Shown here piece after piece: positions 60,702-64,000 of a DNA stretch of 64,000 nt. The translations under genes and the position numbers were made by a program. This stretch comes from an uncultured Oscillospiraceae bacterium (GTDB lineage: Bacteria; Bacillota; Clostridia; Oscillospirales; Oscillospiraceae), in assembly GCA_910588975.1 (NCBI GenBank), contig CAJUSE010000001.1, forward strand, positions 1-64,000, read 5' to 3'. The notes under the pieces were generated by a model, which was not told where the DNA came from, did no database searches, and saw only the letters and a program-made list of their open reading frames with translations. Position 1 is the first letter of the stretch, and every line of letters begins with the position of its first letter.

Positions 60702-61208
60702 ATGCTGAAAGAAATTTTTGACCGCCGCAGCGTCCGCAGCTATACCGATGAGCCGGTGAGCCGGGAGCAAATCACAGAGCTGCTCCACGCTGCCATGAAT
60801 GCTCCCAGCGCCAGAAATGCCCAGCCTTGGCGGTTTGTGGTCATTACCGCCCGTGCCAAGATCGACAAGGTTCAGGAGCTTCTTCCCTTCAACAAAATGA
60901 TGTTGGAGGCTCCCTTGGCCATCATCGTCTCGGCCGATCAGGAGGCTGCCGCCACCGAGGGCCATTCTTACCTGGATTGCGGTGCTGCCATCGAAAACCT
61001 TCTTCTTGAGGTGGTCAACCAGGGTCTTGGTGCCTGCTGGTGCGGTCTTGCTCCCATTGAGAAGAACATCCTGGACTTCCGGGCCAACTTCGGAATTCCT
61101 GATAGTCAAATCCCCATGGGCGTCATTGCCATTGGGCATACCAACAAGGCCCCTACCCCCCGTGTGGACCAGTACAAGGCGGAATACGTCACCTGGATCG
61201 ACGACTGA
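60702..61208 (+). CDS. Nitroreductase family protein
   Basis: A 168-residue FMN-dependent oxidoreductase with the family start (IFDRRSVRSYTDEPVSREQI), FMN-contact region NAPSARNAQPWRFVV (about residues 34-48) and the late GLGACWCGLAPIEK. It reduces nitro compounds, quinones or enoates with NAD(P)H; the native substrate is unknown. AGGAGG precedes the ATG. It stands alone, flanked by promoter and terminator, opposite rex. Confidence 0.92.
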   Translation: MLKEIFDRRSVRSYTDEPVSREQITELLHAAMNAPSARNAQPWRFVVITARAKIDKVQELLPFNKMMLEAPLAIIVSADQEAAATEGHSYLDCGAAIENLLLEVVNQGLGACWCGLAPIEKNILDFRANFGIPDSQIPMGVIAIGHTNKAPTPRVDQYKAEYVTWIDD

Positions 61209-61217
61209 GCCTTCTAT

Positions 61218-61257
61218 AAAAAGACACCTTCACGAAAATTCGTGAGGGTGTCTTTTT
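61218..61257. terminator. Bidirectional terminator between the nitroreductase gene and ligA
   Basis: A 19-base inverted repeat with one mismatch (61218-61236 and 61239-61257, AAAAAGACACCTTCACGAA) and T runs on both strands, between convergent genes. Confidence 0.9.
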
Positions 61258-61263
61258 ATTTTC

Positions 61264-63832
<2,569 letters not shown>

Positions 63833-63848
63833 GGGCTCCTGCCCCCTC

Positions 63849-64000
63849 TCATTTGTTTAGCCCTACGTATGTCTGGGGGACCTGCCCTACGATCAGGGTC
63901 TCCGCCACCACCACCGGTGTGGACAGCTCGATACTCACCACACCACCGGGCAACAAAAGTCGAGCGGCGACCTGTACATCCAGCACCACACGGTAAAGGG
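63849..64000 (-). CDS. yunB: Sporulation protein YunB, C-terminal end (5' end outside window)
   Basis: Fifty in-frame codons reach the right edge, ending QVPQTYVGLNK and stop. The visible part (VQVAARLLLPGGVVSIELST, then PVVVAETLIVGQVPQTY) matches the C terminus of YunB, a conserved spore-formation protein. It is too short for a full call, but the pattern is specific. It lies 17 bases upstream of vanZ. Confidence 0.75.
   Translation of the reverse strand, partial: LYRVVLDVQVAARLLLPGGVVSIELSTPVVVAETLIVGQVPQTYVGLNK

Overview
The window is a contiguous piece of a chromosome from a spore-forming, low-to-mid GC Firmicute of class Clostridia, most likely Oscillospiraceae (Flavonifractor/Intestinimonas/Oscillibacter-like). 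This rests on the gene set (NrdR, Rex, GSI-type GlnA with an ANTAR partner, DapL-type lysine pathway, CotJ coat genes, CwlD, YunB, YetF-like DUF421, DUF4179 anti-sigma, S41 proteases with SLH repeats) and on strong AGGAGG ribosome binding sites with frequent GTG/TTG starts. No phylogenetic search was possible, so genus-level placement is inference.

Layout. 1-3.7 kb: polA (cut by the left edge), rimI, a second acetyltransferase and tsaD form a tight + strand operon. 3.8-5.7 kb: an ECF sigma factor and its overlapping DUF4179 anti-sigma partner (- strand). 5.8-9.7 kb: two tandem paralogous secreted S41 proteases with SLH repeats. 9.7-14.7 kb (- strand): glpK, a tiny cysteine-rich protein, comEC, xth. 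14.9-22.0 kb: one giant gene for a cyclic beta-1,2-glucan synthase-like enzyme (GT84 + GH94, 2381 residues). 22.2-26.2 kb: an M16 peptidase pair, lgt and nrdR. 26.3-28.3 kb: DUF4363/DUF421 pair diverging from a membrane-anchored metallophosphoesterase. 28.4-38.0 kb: a nitrogen/nucleotide block with carA-carB, three unknown genes and guaA, then a second, glutaminase-less GMP synthase gene and a DUF4261 gene. 38.1-42.0 kb: a possible structured RNA, a UroD/MtaA-like protein, an HPr-like protein without the phosphorylatable His, an M3 peptidase and a histidine phosphatase.

42.0-44.4 kb is the accessory spot: tRNA-Gly(CCC) and tRNA-Pro(CGG) diverge from consensus promoters, and the last 11 bases of tRNA-Pro recur as a direct repeat 1.9 kb downstream, directly followed by a perfect terminator. 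Between the repeats lie an IS3-family element and an AT-rich one-gene insert, which looks like the remnant of a tRNA-targeted integration. 44.4-47.7 kb: a TetR/MATE/transglutaminase-lipoprotein operon whose promoter is bracketed by two operator palindromes. 47.7-49.8 kb: glnA plus an ANTAR-domain RNA-binding regulator, with a textbook-looking attenuator in the glnA leader. 49.8-53.4 kb: dapF, dapL, an esterase and a HAD-IIA phosphatase. 53.6-64 kb: cotJC and a fused cotJA-cotJB gene, cwlD, radA, a Xer-type recombinase behind a perfect 34-base inverted repeat, an amidase-domain protein, rex with an SLH protein, a nitroreductase, ligA, vanZ and the 3' end of yunB (cut by the right edge).

Most of the window is ordinary core genome. 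The most interesting spots are the tRNA-Pro insertion remnant, the glnA-ANTAR attenuator, the duplicated GMP synthase, the TetR double operator, the unknown trio between carB and guaA, the cysteine-rich mini-protein and the unexplained structured segment at 38.06-38.22 kb. I found no CRISPR array, prophage or complete secretion or defence system.
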